Part shown: positions 1 through 9,102 of the stretch, in pieces | How positions within the stretch are numbered: the first letter of the stretch is position 1 | Layout: every line of letters begins with the position of its first letter | DNA from: CAVXEH01 sp963805645 | GTDB taxonomy: Bacteria; Chloroflexota; Limnocylindria; QHBO01 | Assembly (NCBI GenBank): GCA_963805645.1 | Contig: CAWDVA010000007.1 | Span: 186,001 to 250,000 of the forward strand | DNA length: 64,000 nt | Reading direction: 5' to 3' | Position numbers and translations under genes: made by a program | Notes under the pieces: generated by a model | The model's input: the letters and a program-made list of their open reading frames with translations, nothing else | What the model was told of the DNA's origin: nothing | Database searches by the model: none

Positions 1-223
1 TGAAGAATGGGATGCCCAGGATCTGCGCGACCCGCCGGGCATCATCGGCCGCGTCCGGCGAGCAGCACGAGCGGCGGTTCTCCCAGCCCTCCGCCTCGGC
101 CGGATGCGTGCGCATCCAGATGCCGATCACCTCCTCGTCGCGATCGGCGGCCGACTGCGCCAGGAGGGCGGCGGCAACGCTGGAATCCACTCCGCCGCTC
201 ATGGCGGCCACGATCCGGTTCAT
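1..223 (-). CDS. mnmA: tRNA 2-thiouridylase MnmA, N-terminal part (cut by window edge)
   Basis: MnmA thiolates U34 of Glu, Gln and Lys tRNAs in the cytoplasm, using sulfur relayed from a cysteine desulfurase. The N terminus has the PP-loop ATP-binding motif SGGVDSS a few residues after the start, followed by VAAALL and the EVIGIWMR strand. A Cys-Cys pair in RRSCCSPDAADDA is typical of the family. Only about 74 residues lie in the window. The ATG at 223 was chosen because the PP-loop follows at the usual distance. A cysteine desulfurase gene lies two genes upstream, separated by an LCP gene. Confidence 0.93.
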   Translation of the reverse strand, partial: MNRIVAAMSGGVDSSVAAALLAQSAADRDEEVIGIWMRTHPAEAEGWENRRSCCSPDAADDARRVAQILGIPFF

Positions 224-258
224 CGTGCGGCCGATGATAGCGAGCCGAGCCTCACGGC

Positions 259-1704
259 TCAGCAGCCGGAGTCGGGCGGCTCGGTGGGAACCGGCGTCGC
301 CGTCGCCCCCGACGACGGGGTGGCGCCAACGAAGGCGTTCGCCACCATGGCATGCACCTTGCCGACCGCGCGCGCGGTGAGGTACTCGGGGATGGTCGGG
401 GGATTGAACGCGAAGCGCGCCACCTTCGAGGCGTCGACCCGCTGCGCCAGGGCCAGCAGGTCGGGCATGTCCTTCGGCGACAGGTTTGTCCAGAGCGAAT
501 CCCCGGCGATGTCGATCAGCTGGGGAATCTTGGGCACCAGGTTGCAGGGCTTCACTGCCCGACGCAGGGCCAGGAGGACGGACTGCTGGCGCTGCATGCG
601 GTGGTAGTCGTCATCCTGGTGGCGCGATCGCGCGTACTCCAGTGCGACGTGGCCGCTCATGTGCTGCTGCCCGGCCTTGATGTAGATCGGCACATCGCCG
701 CTCCCGTTCTCCAGCGGGTAGTGCGAGTCGTAGATGGCGTAGGGAACGTTGATGTCGATCCCGCCCAGGGCATCGACCAGGCGGACGAACCCGTTGAGAT
801 CGACCACCAGCATCCCGTCGATCGGTGCACCGGTCAGGGCACCCACGGCGGCCTGCAGGGCGAGATACCCGCGCGCCTCGCCGCCGGGGAAGGACTCCGG
901 GTGCTTGCCCGCATAGACGTACAGCGCGTTCAGCAGATCCGGGAAGCAGGCGCAGGCGAACGCCCTGGCGCTCTGCGGACCGAGGGGAACGTTGATCAGG
1001 TTCCGCGGAATTCCGAACAGCGCCGCGCGCGCCGTGGCGATGTCGACGCTGAGCAGCATCATCGTGTCGGTTCGAAGGGACCACCTCCCCGGGCCGGCAT
1101 CCCCGCCCACGAGCAGCAGGTTCAGCCGTCCGTCGGACTTCCACGGCGGAATCGGCGTGGGCGTCCACACCGGAGTCGGTGACGGCCCCGCCGTCTGGAT
1201 CGAGCTCGCGACGGGCTCCGGCGTCGGCACCTCGCCTGCCCCTCCGCCCGGCCCGGCCGGGTTGAAGAACTTCGAGTCGGCGACGTAGACCTTGTAGCCC
1301 ATGACGCCGACAGCGGCGTGCATGGACACCGTCGCGAGCAGGAGGGCCACCAGGACCGCGACAGAGACGATCCGGCGCGAGCGGGCCGCCGACGCGACAG
1401 GTCGCACCCGCCGGCTGACCAGGTAGGCGTCCACGATTGCCGCAAGCCGATACAGGAGCAGCACCGCGTCGAGGACGAGAAGCGCCGCGACCACGGTGGG
1501 ATCGAGCATGAGCCCGGCGACACGCACCCTGGCCTGGCCCAGCAGCCAGATGCCGCCGGCAACCACGATCAGCGCGGGCGCGGCCAGGAGAGCACCACGG
1601 GTGACGGCACCGGTCCATCCCTGCCCCAGACCGGGGAACACGAAGGAGAGCGCTGCCGAGAGCGCTGCCGAGTGACGGAGACCTGCCCACAACCGTCCTA
1701 GCAC
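259..1704 (-). CDS. LytR-CpsA-Psr (LCP) family cell-wall glycopolymer ligase
   Basis: LCP proteins transfer lipid-linked glycopolymers to peptidoglycan outside the membrane. The N-terminal ~130 residues hold several hydrophobic segments, unlike the usual single anchor. A Pro/Thr-rich linker (TPTPVWTPTPIPP) leads to the LCP domain from about residue 190. Conserved pieces visible are LLLVGGD, the Arg/Asp pair in LRTDTMMLLSVD, GIPRNL, and EYARSRHQDDDYHRMQRQQ near the end. A Ser/Thr/Pro-rich tail follows. The start is a GTG. The stop is 35 bp from the mnmA start, so the two may be co-transcribed. Confidence 0.9.
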   Translation of the reverse strand: MLGRLWAGLRHSAALSAALSFVFPGLGQGWTGAVTRGALLAAPALIVVAGGIWLLGQARVRVAGLMLDPTVVAALLVLDAVLLLYRLAAIVDAYLVSRRVRPVASAARSRRIVSVAVLVALLLATVSMHAAVGVMGYKVYVADSKFFNPAGPGGGAGEVPTPEPVASSIQTAGPSPTPVWTPTPIPPWKSDGRLNLLLVGGDAGPGRWSLRTDTMMLLSVDIATARAALFGIPRNLINVPLGPQSARAFACACFPDLLNALYVYAGKHPESFPGGEARGYLALQAAVGALTGAPIDGMLVVDLNGFVRLVDALGGIDINVPYAIYDSHYPLENGSGDVPIYIKAGQQHMSGHVALEYARSRHQDDDYHRMQRQQSVLLALRRAVKPCNLVPKIPQLIDIAGDSLWTNLSPKDMPDLLALAQRVDASKVARFAFNPPTIPEYLTARAVGKVHAMVANAFVGATPSSGATATPVPTEPPDSGC

Positions 1705-1716
1705 GTCACATCGACT

Positions 1717-2883
1717 CTAGCGCGACTCGTGGTTCGTCGCGGACGCAGATCGCAGTCGGGCGACACAGCGCTCCACCGCGGCCACGGTGGTCTGGACGTC
1801 GTCCCGCGCGGTCGAGCGGCCGAGGGTGAGCCGCAGCGAGCCGTGCGCCGCCTCCTCGTCGATGCCCAGGGCGAGGAGCACGTGGCTCGGGTCGACACTG
1901 CCGGTCGTGCACGCCGAGCCGGTGGAGGCCTCGATGCCTTCGAGGTCCAGCGCGGCGACCAGGTCACCGCCCTCGACCCCGGCGACGACCACGCTGACCG
2001 AGTTGGGCAGGCGGTGGTCGGGGTGGCCCGTGAGCCGCACCCCGCCGACGGCGGTGAGCCCGGCGATGAGCTCGTCCCGCAGGCCGGCCAGGCGCGTCAC
2101 CTCACCGGTGCGCTCCGGTTCGTGGGCGGCGAGGGCGAATGCCCGGGCGAACCCCACCGCGCCGGCGACGTTCTCCGTGCCGGCGCGCCGCTGGCGCTCC
2201 TGGGAACCGCCCTGGATCTCGGGCACCAGTGCCGTCCCGTGCCGGACGTAGAGCGCCCCGACGCCCTTGGGGCCGTAGAGCTTGTGCGCCGAGAGGGAGA
2301 GCAGGTCCACCTGCCAGGCGTTGACGTCGATCGGCAGGAATGGGGCAGCCTGGACAGCATCCACGTGGAACAGGACGCGCCGGGCGCGGCAAACGTTGCC
2401 GATCTCGCGGATGGGCTGGATGGTGCCCACCTCGTTGTTGGCGGCCATCACGCTGACGAGGACGGTGTGATCGGTGACCGCTCCCGCCACCGCGTCCGGA
2501 TCCACCCGACCATCGGCGTCGACCGGCAGGATCGTCGTCTCGAACCCGTGGCGCTCCAGGAGGGCGCAGGTCTGGAGCACCGCCTTGTGCTCGATCGCGG
2601 TGGTGACCAGGTGCCGTCCGCGCGCCGATGCGGCCCAGGCGGCACCCTTGATGGCCAGGTTGTCCGCCTCGGAGCCGCCAGCGGTGAAGACGATCTCGCG
2701 CGGTTTGGCACCGATGAGCCGTGCCACCCGCTCGCGGGCCTCGTCCAGCCCTCTGCGGGCGTCCCGTCCCGATGCATGGATGCTGGAAGGGTTGCCCCAG
2801 TGCTCGGCCAGGTACGGCAGCATCGCGTCGATCACCTCGCGGCGGACAGGGGTGGTCGCCGCATGATCGAGGTAGATGCTCAT
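1717..2883 (-). CDS. Cysteine desulfurase (IscS/NifS family)
   Basis: This PLP enzyme converts cysteine to alanine and passes the persulfide to Fe-S assembly or tRNA thiolation. It begins MSIYLDHAATTP, the classic start of the family. EHKAVL supplies the cofactor-stacking His, SAHKLYGPKG the Schiff-base Lys, and SACTTGS the catalytic Cys loop. The length of 388 residues is normal. No scaffold gene (iscU/sufU) is adjacent. With mnmA downstream, a role in supplying sulfur for tRNA 2-thiolation is a reasonable inference. Confidence 0.95.
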   Translation of the reverse strand: MSIYLDHAATTPVRREVIDAMLPYLAEHWGNPSSIHASGRDARRGLDEARERVARLIGAKPREIVFTAGGSEADNLAIKGAAWAASARGRHLVTTAIEHKAVLQTCALLERHGFETTILPVDADGRVDPDAVAGAVTDHTVLVSVMAANNEVGTIQPIREIGNVCRARRVLFHVDAVQAAPFLPIDVNAWQVDLLSLSAHKLYGPKGVGALYVRHGTALVPEIQGGSQERQRRAGTENVAGAVGFARAFALAAHEPERTGEVTRLAGLRDELIAGLTAVGGVRLTGHPDHRLPNSVSVVVAGVEGGDLVAALDLEGIEASTGSACTTGSVDPSHVLLALGIDEEAAHGSLRLTLGRSTARDDVQTTVAAVERCVARLRSASATNHESR

Positions 2884-2934
2884 CGCGGCCGGATGATACC
2901 GCCGTCGCCGGGCCCGACCGAGCCCCGGACAGCA

Positions 2935-2964
2935 GAAGGCCGGCTCCCGGGGGAGCCGGCCTTC
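2935..2964 (-). terminator. Hairpin terminator downstream of the secreted-protein gene
   Basis: A near-perfect inverted repeat (GAAGGCCGGCTCCC and its complement) with a very short loop lies 30 bp past the stop of the minus-strand gene at 2994-4877. No clear U-tract follows, but similar GC-rich hairpins close other genes in this window. Confidence 0.6.
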
Positions 2965-2993
2965 GGTCGATCAGGTCTGCTGTCTGGACTGGC

Positions 2994-4877
2994 CTACGGA
3001 GTCACGTTCGCGATGAACGTGCCCCAGTTCGCGTAGAACGAACGGGTCCCGCCGCAGGTCGAATCCGACAGGAACTCACCCAGCGTGCAGGAGGCGTTGA
3101 TCGACTCTGCAGCGAACCAAATGGAGCCGTCCTCGGCCGCGACGGCCGCCCCGTAGTCGCCCCAGCGTGCCACGCCCCCGTCAGGCGGGTCGAAGGTCAG
3201 GTAGCCCGTGAATCCGTCGGCCGGACCCTGGCCACCTCCGACGACCTGGACGGAGCCGGTGCCCGTCGTGTCGACCGTCACGTAGGCCGCGCTTGGGTAG
3301 TAGTTCGGGCCAACCAGCGTGAAGCTCATGACCCCGGCACCAGCAGCGTTGGCGGCAATGGCCGGGAACACGACGTTGTTGTTCTTGACCGCCACGTACC
3401 CCTGCTTGGCGATCGAGCCGCCCAGCGTGTCATCGCCCCACGACGGGGTGACGATGAAGTACGCGATGCCCGTGCGGGTCGGGCCCGTCGGGCTCTTCAC
3501 CACGGTGTTCAGCGCGCCCCACACCATGCCGTCCGCGTAGACGGTCTGGTTCATCCGGTCGTCGTTGGAGTTGAGCAGGTTGAGGTGCTCACCCATCGGG
3601 TGGCCGGTGAGCGGGTTCTGCGGCGCGTTCAGCAGATCCTTCAGCGGCGTGGGACCGTTCGGCTGGGTCATGGCCGGCGGCTGGCCGTAGACCTCGCTGT
3701 GCAGAACCACGTGGCTCAGCGTCAGGTCAGGGGTCGCCGTATCCAGGGACGCCGTGTTGGTCAGCGCCCACAGGGCGATCCGGTTGTCGAGGGTCCCGTT
3801 GAAGTCGAGGGCGGACAGGAAGTACTCGGCACCGTTCTGGTCCGGACCTGCCGCATAGGTTCCGTTCGGCGGGGTGGTCGTGGGCTGCAGCGAGTACGCG
3901 TACCCCTCCGCGAGCGTCGGCTCGTTGAAGAAGACCGCCGACGTGGCCGTGCCACTGGCCAAAGTGCTCTTCGAGAGCGCGTAGACGTTCGCGCCGTTGA
4001 AGCCGTTGTTGAAGATCGGGAACTCGTTGGTGGTGATGTAGAAGCCGTTGGCGTCAGCGCCGATCAGGGGCTGGTCGCCGAAGCACGGGCAGTTCGAGCT
4101 GCCGCTGTCGTTGGTCGTCTCCCACTGGTAGAGCCACCAGGCCCCGGTGGGGTCGCCGGTCTTGCTGACGGCCAGCAGCTGATGGGAAGCACCCGGCTTC
4201 GCGAAGCTGCCATCGGTCGGGTTGGTGTCGATCTCCAGCAGGGAGACGAAGAAGCGCCCGGTGCCACTGTCGTAGTAGCACTTGGGGTCGCTGGTGAACT
4301 CACCGTAGGTCCGCGACCCATCGGCGTTGATCACATATTCCGGCTGGAGGCCAAAGAACGCGTTCAGCGGCTCCGCACCAGCCACGACGTTCCCGTCCGT
4401 CGTACGCACTTGGATCGCCGTGTTCACGGACTCCACGACGAACCCGTTGCCCACGCACAGCGCCTGGTCCGGCGGCTCAAGGCTGAACTGCGTTCCGCCT
4501 CCGGCCGCGTGCTGGTCGTAGTGGTTCAGGCCCTCGAAGGCCGTCACGCCCGAAGCGGCTGATACGGACGCCGTGGCGGGACGCGGGACGTGCGATGACG
4601 GTACACGCGCAGCACTCAGGGAGTTCGGGATGTTCTTGTCGACCTCTGCCGCTGCGGAGTCGGCATCGGGTCGGAAGTCAGGAGCGGCAATCCCCGTCGA
4701 GGCGGACGAGGAGCTCGCGGACGTGATCCGCGTCGTTCCCAACTTGTGCACGGCGATCTGTCGAGACGCCGATGCCGAGCCATCCTTTGATGGTTTCGCC
4801 GCGGCGACCGGAGTCGCCGTTGCCACGAGGAGGGAGACTGCGACAGCAAGCAGTATCCCGAATCTTCGGTGAGGCAT
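2994..4877 (-). CDS. Large secreted protein, probably beta-propeller-like, function unknown
   Basis: The product has 627 residues with a clear Sec signal peptide (Arg-Arg, then LLAVAVSLLVATATPVAAA). The mature part is rich in Gly, Asn, Thr and aromatic residues. It contains repeated strand-turn units and short Cys pairs such as SNCPCFGD, suggesting an extracellular beta-propeller or other all-beta fold. I see no catalytic motif and do not recognise a named family. The ATG at 4877 follows a strong purine-rich ribosome site (GGAAAGGAAGG) and begins exactly at the signal peptide. The gene stands alone, with a terminator downstream and about 190 bp upstream. Confidence 0.8.
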   Translation of the reverse strand: MPHRRFGILLAVAVSLLVATATPVAAAKPSKDGSASASRQIAVHKLGTTRITSASSSSASTGIAAPDFRPDADSAAAEVDKNIPNSLSAARVPSSHVPRPATASVSAASGVTAFEGLNHYDQHAAGGGTQFSLEPPDQALCVGNGFVVESVNTAIQVRTTDGNVVAGAEPLNAFFGLQPEYVINADGSRTYGEFTSDPKCYYDSGTGRFFVSLLEIDTNPTDGSFAKPGASHQLLAVSKTGDPTGAWWLYQWETTNDSGSSNCPCFGDQPLIGADANGFYITTNEFPIFNNGFNGANVYALSKSTLASGTATSAVFFNEPTLAEGYAYSLQPTTTPPNGTYAAGPDQNGAEYFLSALDFNGTLDNRIALWALTNTASLDTATPDLTLSHVVLHSEVYGQPPAMTQPNGPTPLKDLLNAPQNPLTGHPMGEHLNLLNSNDDRMNQTVYADGMVWGALNTVVKSPTGPTRTGIAYFIVTPSWGDDTLGGSIAKQGYVAVKNNNVVFPAIAANAAGAGVMSFTLVGPNYYPSAAYVTVDTTGTGSVQVVGGGQGPADGFTGYLTFDPPDGGVARWGDYGAAVAAEDGSIWFAAESINASCTLGEFLSDSTCGGTRSFYANWGTFIANVTP

Positions 4878-5066
4878 AGCCCTTCCTTTCCGGTGCGATC
4901 CAAACGCACGTCGGCATGCGTCAAAGGCGGGCGGGAGCCTTCTCGCAGCAGAGATGCGACGTGCCTGCAGGAATAGCACGAATGCGCACCCTGCGGCAAT
5001 GAACTTTCGCGCCTGCCGGTGCGCGTCGTCACCGCCGAGGTGAGCCCATCCCGTGCGGGCGGAGTG

Positions 5067-5813
5067 TCAGCCGGTGGTTCGCGGTCGCTCGCGCGCTCGC
5101 AGGGAGGCGGCCGTGGTCTCCGGCACGCCACGCTCGGGGGCAGCCTGCATGTCGCGGTCGTCGAGCTCCCAGGTGAGTCCCTCGTCGACGACGCGGACGA
5201 CGCCATCCACCTGCGCGGCCAGCTTCCTGAGAATCTGGGCGGTCGAGCGGCGGTCCACGATGCCACCCAGGGTGACGACGCCTTCGCTCACCGCCACGGT
5301 CACCTGCCCGGGCTCGATCCACATCGTGTCGCGGACGACGTCGTCGGTGATCAGCCTCGCCAGCTCCTCGTCGGGCCGGACGAACGCACCCACCATGTCG
5401 GCGCGGGTGACGATGCCCACCAGGCGGTCGTCGTCCACCACGGGCAGCCGGTTGACGTGCTTCTCGACCATGAGCGCGGCCGCATCACGGAGGCTGCTAT
5501 CCGCGGAGACAGTCACCGCCGGACGGGTCATCGCCTCGCCTGCCGTCGTCGCGCTGATCTTCGCCGCCTCGAGGTCCCGCCGTTCCTCGCCGAGCAGCCA
5601 GGCGAGGGGCCGCCGCGCATCGCGCGCCTGGCGCGGCCCGCGCTCCTTGATCAGGAAATCGGCCTCGCTGACGATGCCCAGCACCTTGCCGGCATCGTCC
5701 GCCACTGGAACGCCGCTGATCCGGCGCTCCATCAGCAGCCGGGCCACCTCCTTGAGCGGCGTCCCCGGCGACACCGACAGGACCGGTGCCGTCATCACGT
5801 CTCGGACTTTCAT
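5067..5813 (-). CDS. CBS-pair protein with C-terminal BON domain
   Basis: It opens with MKVRDVMTAPV, a typical CBS start. The first CBS covers residues 1-60 (RRISGVPVADD, VLGIVSEADF) and the second about 90-150 (VNRLPVVDDDRLVGIVTRADM). A BON domain follows to about 235 (VTVAVSEGVVTLGGIVDRRS). CBS pairs bind adenine nucleotides. BON domains bind phospholipid or protein surfaces and are often stress-linked. Proteins of this architecture are common in soil bacteria but lack a firm role. No membrane segment is seen, so it should be cytoplasmic. Confidence 0.88.
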   Translation of the reverse strand: MKVRDVMTAPVLSVSPGTPLKEVARLLMERRISGVPVADDAGKVLGIVSEADFLIKERGPRQARDARRPLAWLLGEERRDLEAAKISATTAGEAMTRPAVTVSADSSLRDAAALMVEKHVNRLPVVDDDRLVGIVTRADMVGAFVRPDEELARLITDDVVRDTMWIEPGQVTVAVSEGVVTLGGIVDRRSTAQILRKLAAQVDGVVRVVDEGLTWELDDRDMQAAPERGVPETTAASLRARERPRTTG

Positions 5814-5922
5814 CTCGCACCTCCGCGCAGCGTCCCGCGCCGGCGGCGTGCCGGTCGTGGCACGCTCAGGATGGCATATCCGCCGCCGCCGGCGCCACGG
5901 GCGCTTGCGCCTGTCGCACCAT

Positions 5923-5944
5923 CCGTCCGGCCCGGGCCGGACGG
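5923..5944 (-). terminator. Palindromic hairpin just after aspS
   Basis: A perfect 22-bp palindrome (CCGTCCGGCCC and its complement) starts one base past the aspS stop codon on the minus strand. Its position suggests a terminator or 3' stabilising hairpin. There is no U-tract. Confidence 0.5.
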
Positions 5945-5945
5945 C

Positions 5946-7739
5946 TCACTCGTCCGGGGCGATCTCCAGGTGCAGCTCATCGAGCTGGGCGCGACTGATC
6001 GGCGAGGGCGCGCCCATCATGAGGTCGCTCCCCGACTGCGTCTTGGGGAAGGCCATTACCTCGCGGATGTTCGTCTGCCGCGCGAGCAGGGCGCTCCAGC
6101 GATCCAGGCCGATGGCGATGCCGCCGTGGGGCGGGGCGCCGTACTCGAGCGCGTCCAGCAGCGCGCCGAACTGGTCGCGCATCCCCTCGATGGTGTGCCC
6201 CATCAGCGAGAAGGCACGCTCCAACAGGTCGCGCCGATGGATCCGCACGCTCCCGCCGCCCAGCTCCCAGCCGTTGAGCGCCAGGTCGTACTGCTGGGCG
6301 TGCACCGAGCCCGGATCGGACTCCATGCGCGCTTCCTCCTCCCAGAGCGGTGCGCTGAACGGGTTGTGCGTGGCGTCCCAGCGCTGGTTGTCCTCGTCCC
6401 AGGTGAACATCGGGAACGGATAGACCCAGACGTAGGCCAGGACGTTCTCGTCGCGGAGGCCCAGGCGCTCGCCCAGCTCCAGGCGCAGGCGGCCCAGGAC
6501 ATCGGCGGAGCGCAGCGGGTCGGCATCGGCCACGATCAGCACCAGGTCGCCGGCCCCCGCACCGGTCGCCGTCCGAAGCGCTGCCTGGTGGGCGTCGTCG
6601 AGGAACTTCGCCGCCGGGCCGTGGAGCGCGCCATCCGGCTGCACGGCAAGGTGGACGAGCCCGCCGGCGCCGTGTCGCCGGGCGAGATCGGTCAGCTCGT
6701 CGATCTGCTTACGGGAGTAGTCCGCGCAGCCCGGGGCGACCAGGCCGCGCACACGGCCGCCGGCCGCGATCGGATCGGCAAAGACCCGGAAGTCCACGTC
6801 GCGCAGCCCATCGGTCAGGTCGCACAGCTCCATGCCGAATCGGAGGTCGGGCTTGTCCGAGCCGAACCGGTCCAGGGCCTCCTCGTAGGTCAGGCGCGGG
6901 AACGGGGTGGTGAGTATCGGCCGCTCCGCGATCACCTCGCGCGACACGGTGGTGACGATCTCCTCGATGGTGGCCATCACGTCCTCGGCCCGGACGAAGC
7001 TCATCTCCACGTCGATCTGGGTGTGCTCCGGCTGACGGTCGCCGCGCAGATCCTCGTCGCGGAAGGCGCGGGCCAGCTGGAAGTAGCGGTCGTAGCCGGC
7101 CACCATGAGGAGCTGCTTGAGCTGCTGGGGGCTCTGCGGCAGGGCGTAGAAGCTGCCCGGCTGCAGCCGGCTGGGGACCACGTAGTCGCGCGCCCCCTCG
7201 GGCGTGCTGCGGATCAGGTTCGGCGTCTCGATCTCCACGAAGGACATGGCCTCGAAGGCACGGCGCACCGCGCTCGCCAGCCGGGCACGGAGCATGATCC
7301 GCTGCTGCATCGGCGGGCGGCGCAGGTCCACGTAGCGGTACTGCAGCCGGATCGACTCGTCGAGGCCGGGCTGCTCCTCGTTCACGTAGAACGGCGGAAC
7401 CCTGGACGCGTTGAGGATCGTGAGCTCCTCGACCGCCACCTCGACCTCGCCGGTCGCCAGATCGGCGTTGGTGGTGCCCTCCGGCCGATGTCGAACGCTG
7501 CCCGTCACCTGGATGACCCACTCGTTGCGGGCCGCCTCCCCCGTCTCGTGGGCGGCGCCGGCATCCTCCGCGTTCGTGACGATCTGGGTGATGCCGTACC
7601 GGTCGCGCAGGTCGAAGAAGGTCAGGTGGCCGTGGTCCCGGCGACGATGGACCCAGCCCGCGAGGGTCACGCGCTGTCCGACGTGCTCCGGGCGGAGCTC
7701 GCCGCAGGTGTGCGTGCGGAAGGACTGGTGGGCCGGCAT
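5946..7739 (-). CDS. aspS: Aspartyl-tRNA synthetase, bacterial type (probably non-discriminating)
   Basis: This class II synthetase charges tRNA-Asp and, if non-discriminating, tRNA-Asn as well. At 597 residues it has the bacterial layout: N-terminal OB-fold, catalytic core split by the GAD insertion, and C-terminal core. Visible are motif 2 (FRDEDLRGDRQPEHTQ), the tRNA-binding FYALPQSPQQLKQL, and motif 3 (GIAIGLDRW). The OB-fold has His36 in RRRDHG and Gly88 in PEGTTN. The E. coli discriminating enzyme has Leu and Lys there. It is followed by hisS upstream, a common pairing. Confidence 0.97.
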   Translation of the reverse strand: MPAHQSFRTHTCGELRPEHVGQRVTLAGWVHRRRDHGHLTFFDLRDRYGITQIVTNAEDAGAAHETGEAARNEWVIQVTGSVRHRPEGTTNADLATGEVEVAVEELTILNASRVPPFYVNEEQPGLDESIRLQYRYVDLRRPPMQQRIMLRARLASAVRRAFEAMSFVEIETPNLIRSTPEGARDYVVPSRLQPGSFYALPQSPQQLKQLLMVAGYDRYFQLARAFRDEDLRGDRQPEHTQIDVEMSFVRAEDVMATIEEIVTTVSREVIAERPILTTPFPRLTYEEALDRFGSDKPDLRFGMELCDLTDGLRDVDFRVFADPIAAGGRVRGLVAPGCADYSRKQIDELTDLARRHGAGGLVHLAVQPDGALHGPAAKFLDDAHQAALRTATGAGAGDLVLIVADADPLRSADVLGRLRLELGERLGLRDENVLAYVWVYPFPMFTWDEDNQRWDATHNPFSAPLWEEEARMESDPGSVHAQQYDLALNGWELGGGSVRIHRRDLLERAFSLMGHTIEGMRDQFGALLDALEYGAPPHGGIAIGLDRWSALLARQTNIREVMAFPKTQSGSDLMMGAPSPISRAQLDELHLEIAPDE

Positions 7740-7799
7740 GGAAGCCGATGGTAGCCGAATGCGCGCGCTTTGGGCGCGCCGGGGGCTTCGGGGCCGCTG

Positions 7800-9065
7800 T
7801 CAGGCGCCGATGGCGGCGGGCACCTGGGCCAGGGGCAGCTCCTGCTGCTCCCCGCTCTGCAGGTCGCGGAGCACGACGGGCACGGTGGCGGCACCCTGGA
7901 CGATGACCGCCCAGCGCGCACCGACCTTGGCGGCCGTCTCGAGCTGGCGTCCGAGCTTGCGCGCGGACCCGTCGGTGCGGACGGACAGCCCCGCGTCCCG
8001 AAGCGCGGAGGCAACCTGAAGGCGCACCGCGTGGTCGTCCGCGTGGGGGCTGATGACCGCCACGAGCGGCGCGCGGGGCGATGCCGCAACCGCCTGCTCC
8101 TCGGCTGCCAGCACGGTGCGATCGATCCCGATCCCGAACCCGATGCCCGGGGTGGGCCGCCCGCCAAGATGCTCGACCAGGCCGTCGTACCGCCCACCGC
8201 CACCCAGGGCCTGCTGCTGGCCTTCGCGTCCCGCCACGAAGAACTCGAAGGTCGTGCGCGTGTAGTAATCGAGACCACGGACCAGTCGGTGGTCCAGGAC
8301 ATACCGCGCGCCGATCCCGTCGAGCAGCTCGGTCACGCGCCCGAAGTGCGCCCGGCACGCATCGCACAGGAAGTCGATGGAACGTGGCGCGTTGGCGGCG
8401 AGGTCCGGATCCAGCGTCTTGTCGTCGAGGACGCGCAGCGGGTTGACCTGCAGGCGCCGCTGCGAATCGGCGCCCAGCCGGGCCTGGTGCCGGGCGAAGT
8501 ACTCCACGAGGGCTTCCCGGAAGGCGGGGCGGCAGGTGGCGTCACCAATGGAGTTCACGTGCGCCACCACGTTGCGAATGCCGACGCTCGCGAAGTAGCG
8601 GTGCGCGAGCTCCACGAGCTCGGCGTCGACCATCGGTCCCGCATCGCCGATCACCTCCACGTCCCACTGGGTGAACTGGCGGTAGCGGCCGGCCTGGGGA
8701 CGGTCGTAGCGGAACATCGGCCCCAGCAACCAGAGCCGCAGCGGCCCGGGGCGAACCTGCATGCCGTGCTCGATGTAGGCCCGCACGATGCCCGCCGTCG
8801 GCTCAGGCCGCAGGGCCCATTCGGCGCGCTCCTCGTCGCTGCCCTTGGCCCCCGAGACTCGGAACATCTCCTTCTCCACCGCGTCGGAGGATTCCCCCAG
8901 GCCGCGGGCGAAGAGGTCGACCCGCTCGAAGAGCGGCGTGTCGATGCGCTCGAACCCGTATCGCTCCGCCAGCTCGCCAGCGCGCGCCTCGGCGGTGCTC
9001 CAGCGCCTTGTCTCCTCCGGCATGAGGTCACGAGTTCCGCGCGGCGCGGTGATCGGTCGGGCCAT
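7800..9065 (-). CDS. hisS: Histidyl-tRNA synthetase
   Basis: This cytoplasmic class II synthetase attaches His to tRNA-His. It starts MARPITAPRGTRDLMPEE, the usual N terminus. RYDRPQAGRYRQFTQWDVE is motif 2. LVRGLDYYTRTTFEF and ALGGGGRYDGL are the HisA-type motifs, and GFGIGIDR is motif 3. The last ~95 residues are the anticodon-binding domain. At 421 residues it is normal. It sits between relA/spoT upstream and aspS downstream, with 60 bp before aspS that hold a GC-rich hairpin. Confidence 0.97.
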   Translation of the reverse strand: MARPITAPRGTRDLMPEETRRWSTAEARAGELAERYGFERIDTPLFERVDLFARGLGESSDAVEKEMFRVSGAKGSDEERAEWALRPEPTAGIVRAYIEHGMQVRPGPLRLWLLGPMFRYDRPQAGRYRQFTQWDVEVIGDAGPMVDAELVELAHRYFASVGIRNVVAHVNSIGDATCRPAFREALVEYFARHQARLGADSQRRLQVNPLRVLDDKTLDPDLAANAPRSIDFLCDACRAHFGRVTELLDGIGARYVLDHRLVRGLDYYTRTTFEFFVAGREGQQQALGGGGRYDGLVEHLGGRPTPGIGFGIGIDRTVLAAEEQAVAASPRAPLVAVISPHADDHAVRLQVASALRDAGLSVRTDGSARKLGRQLETAAKVGARWAVIVQGAATVPVVLRDLQSGEQQELPLAQVPAAIGA

Positions 9066-9102
9066 GCGCGCAGTGTACCGACGCGGGCGGGCGGGATCGT
9101 CC

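Noticed and set aside
2721..4562. Long antisense ORFs (for example here and at 8788-11487, 5019-7754, 17601-20141)
   Set aside because: They mirror strong minus-strand genes with clear motifs. Long open antisense frames are expected at high GC, and their products are Arg/Gly/Val-rich with no domains.
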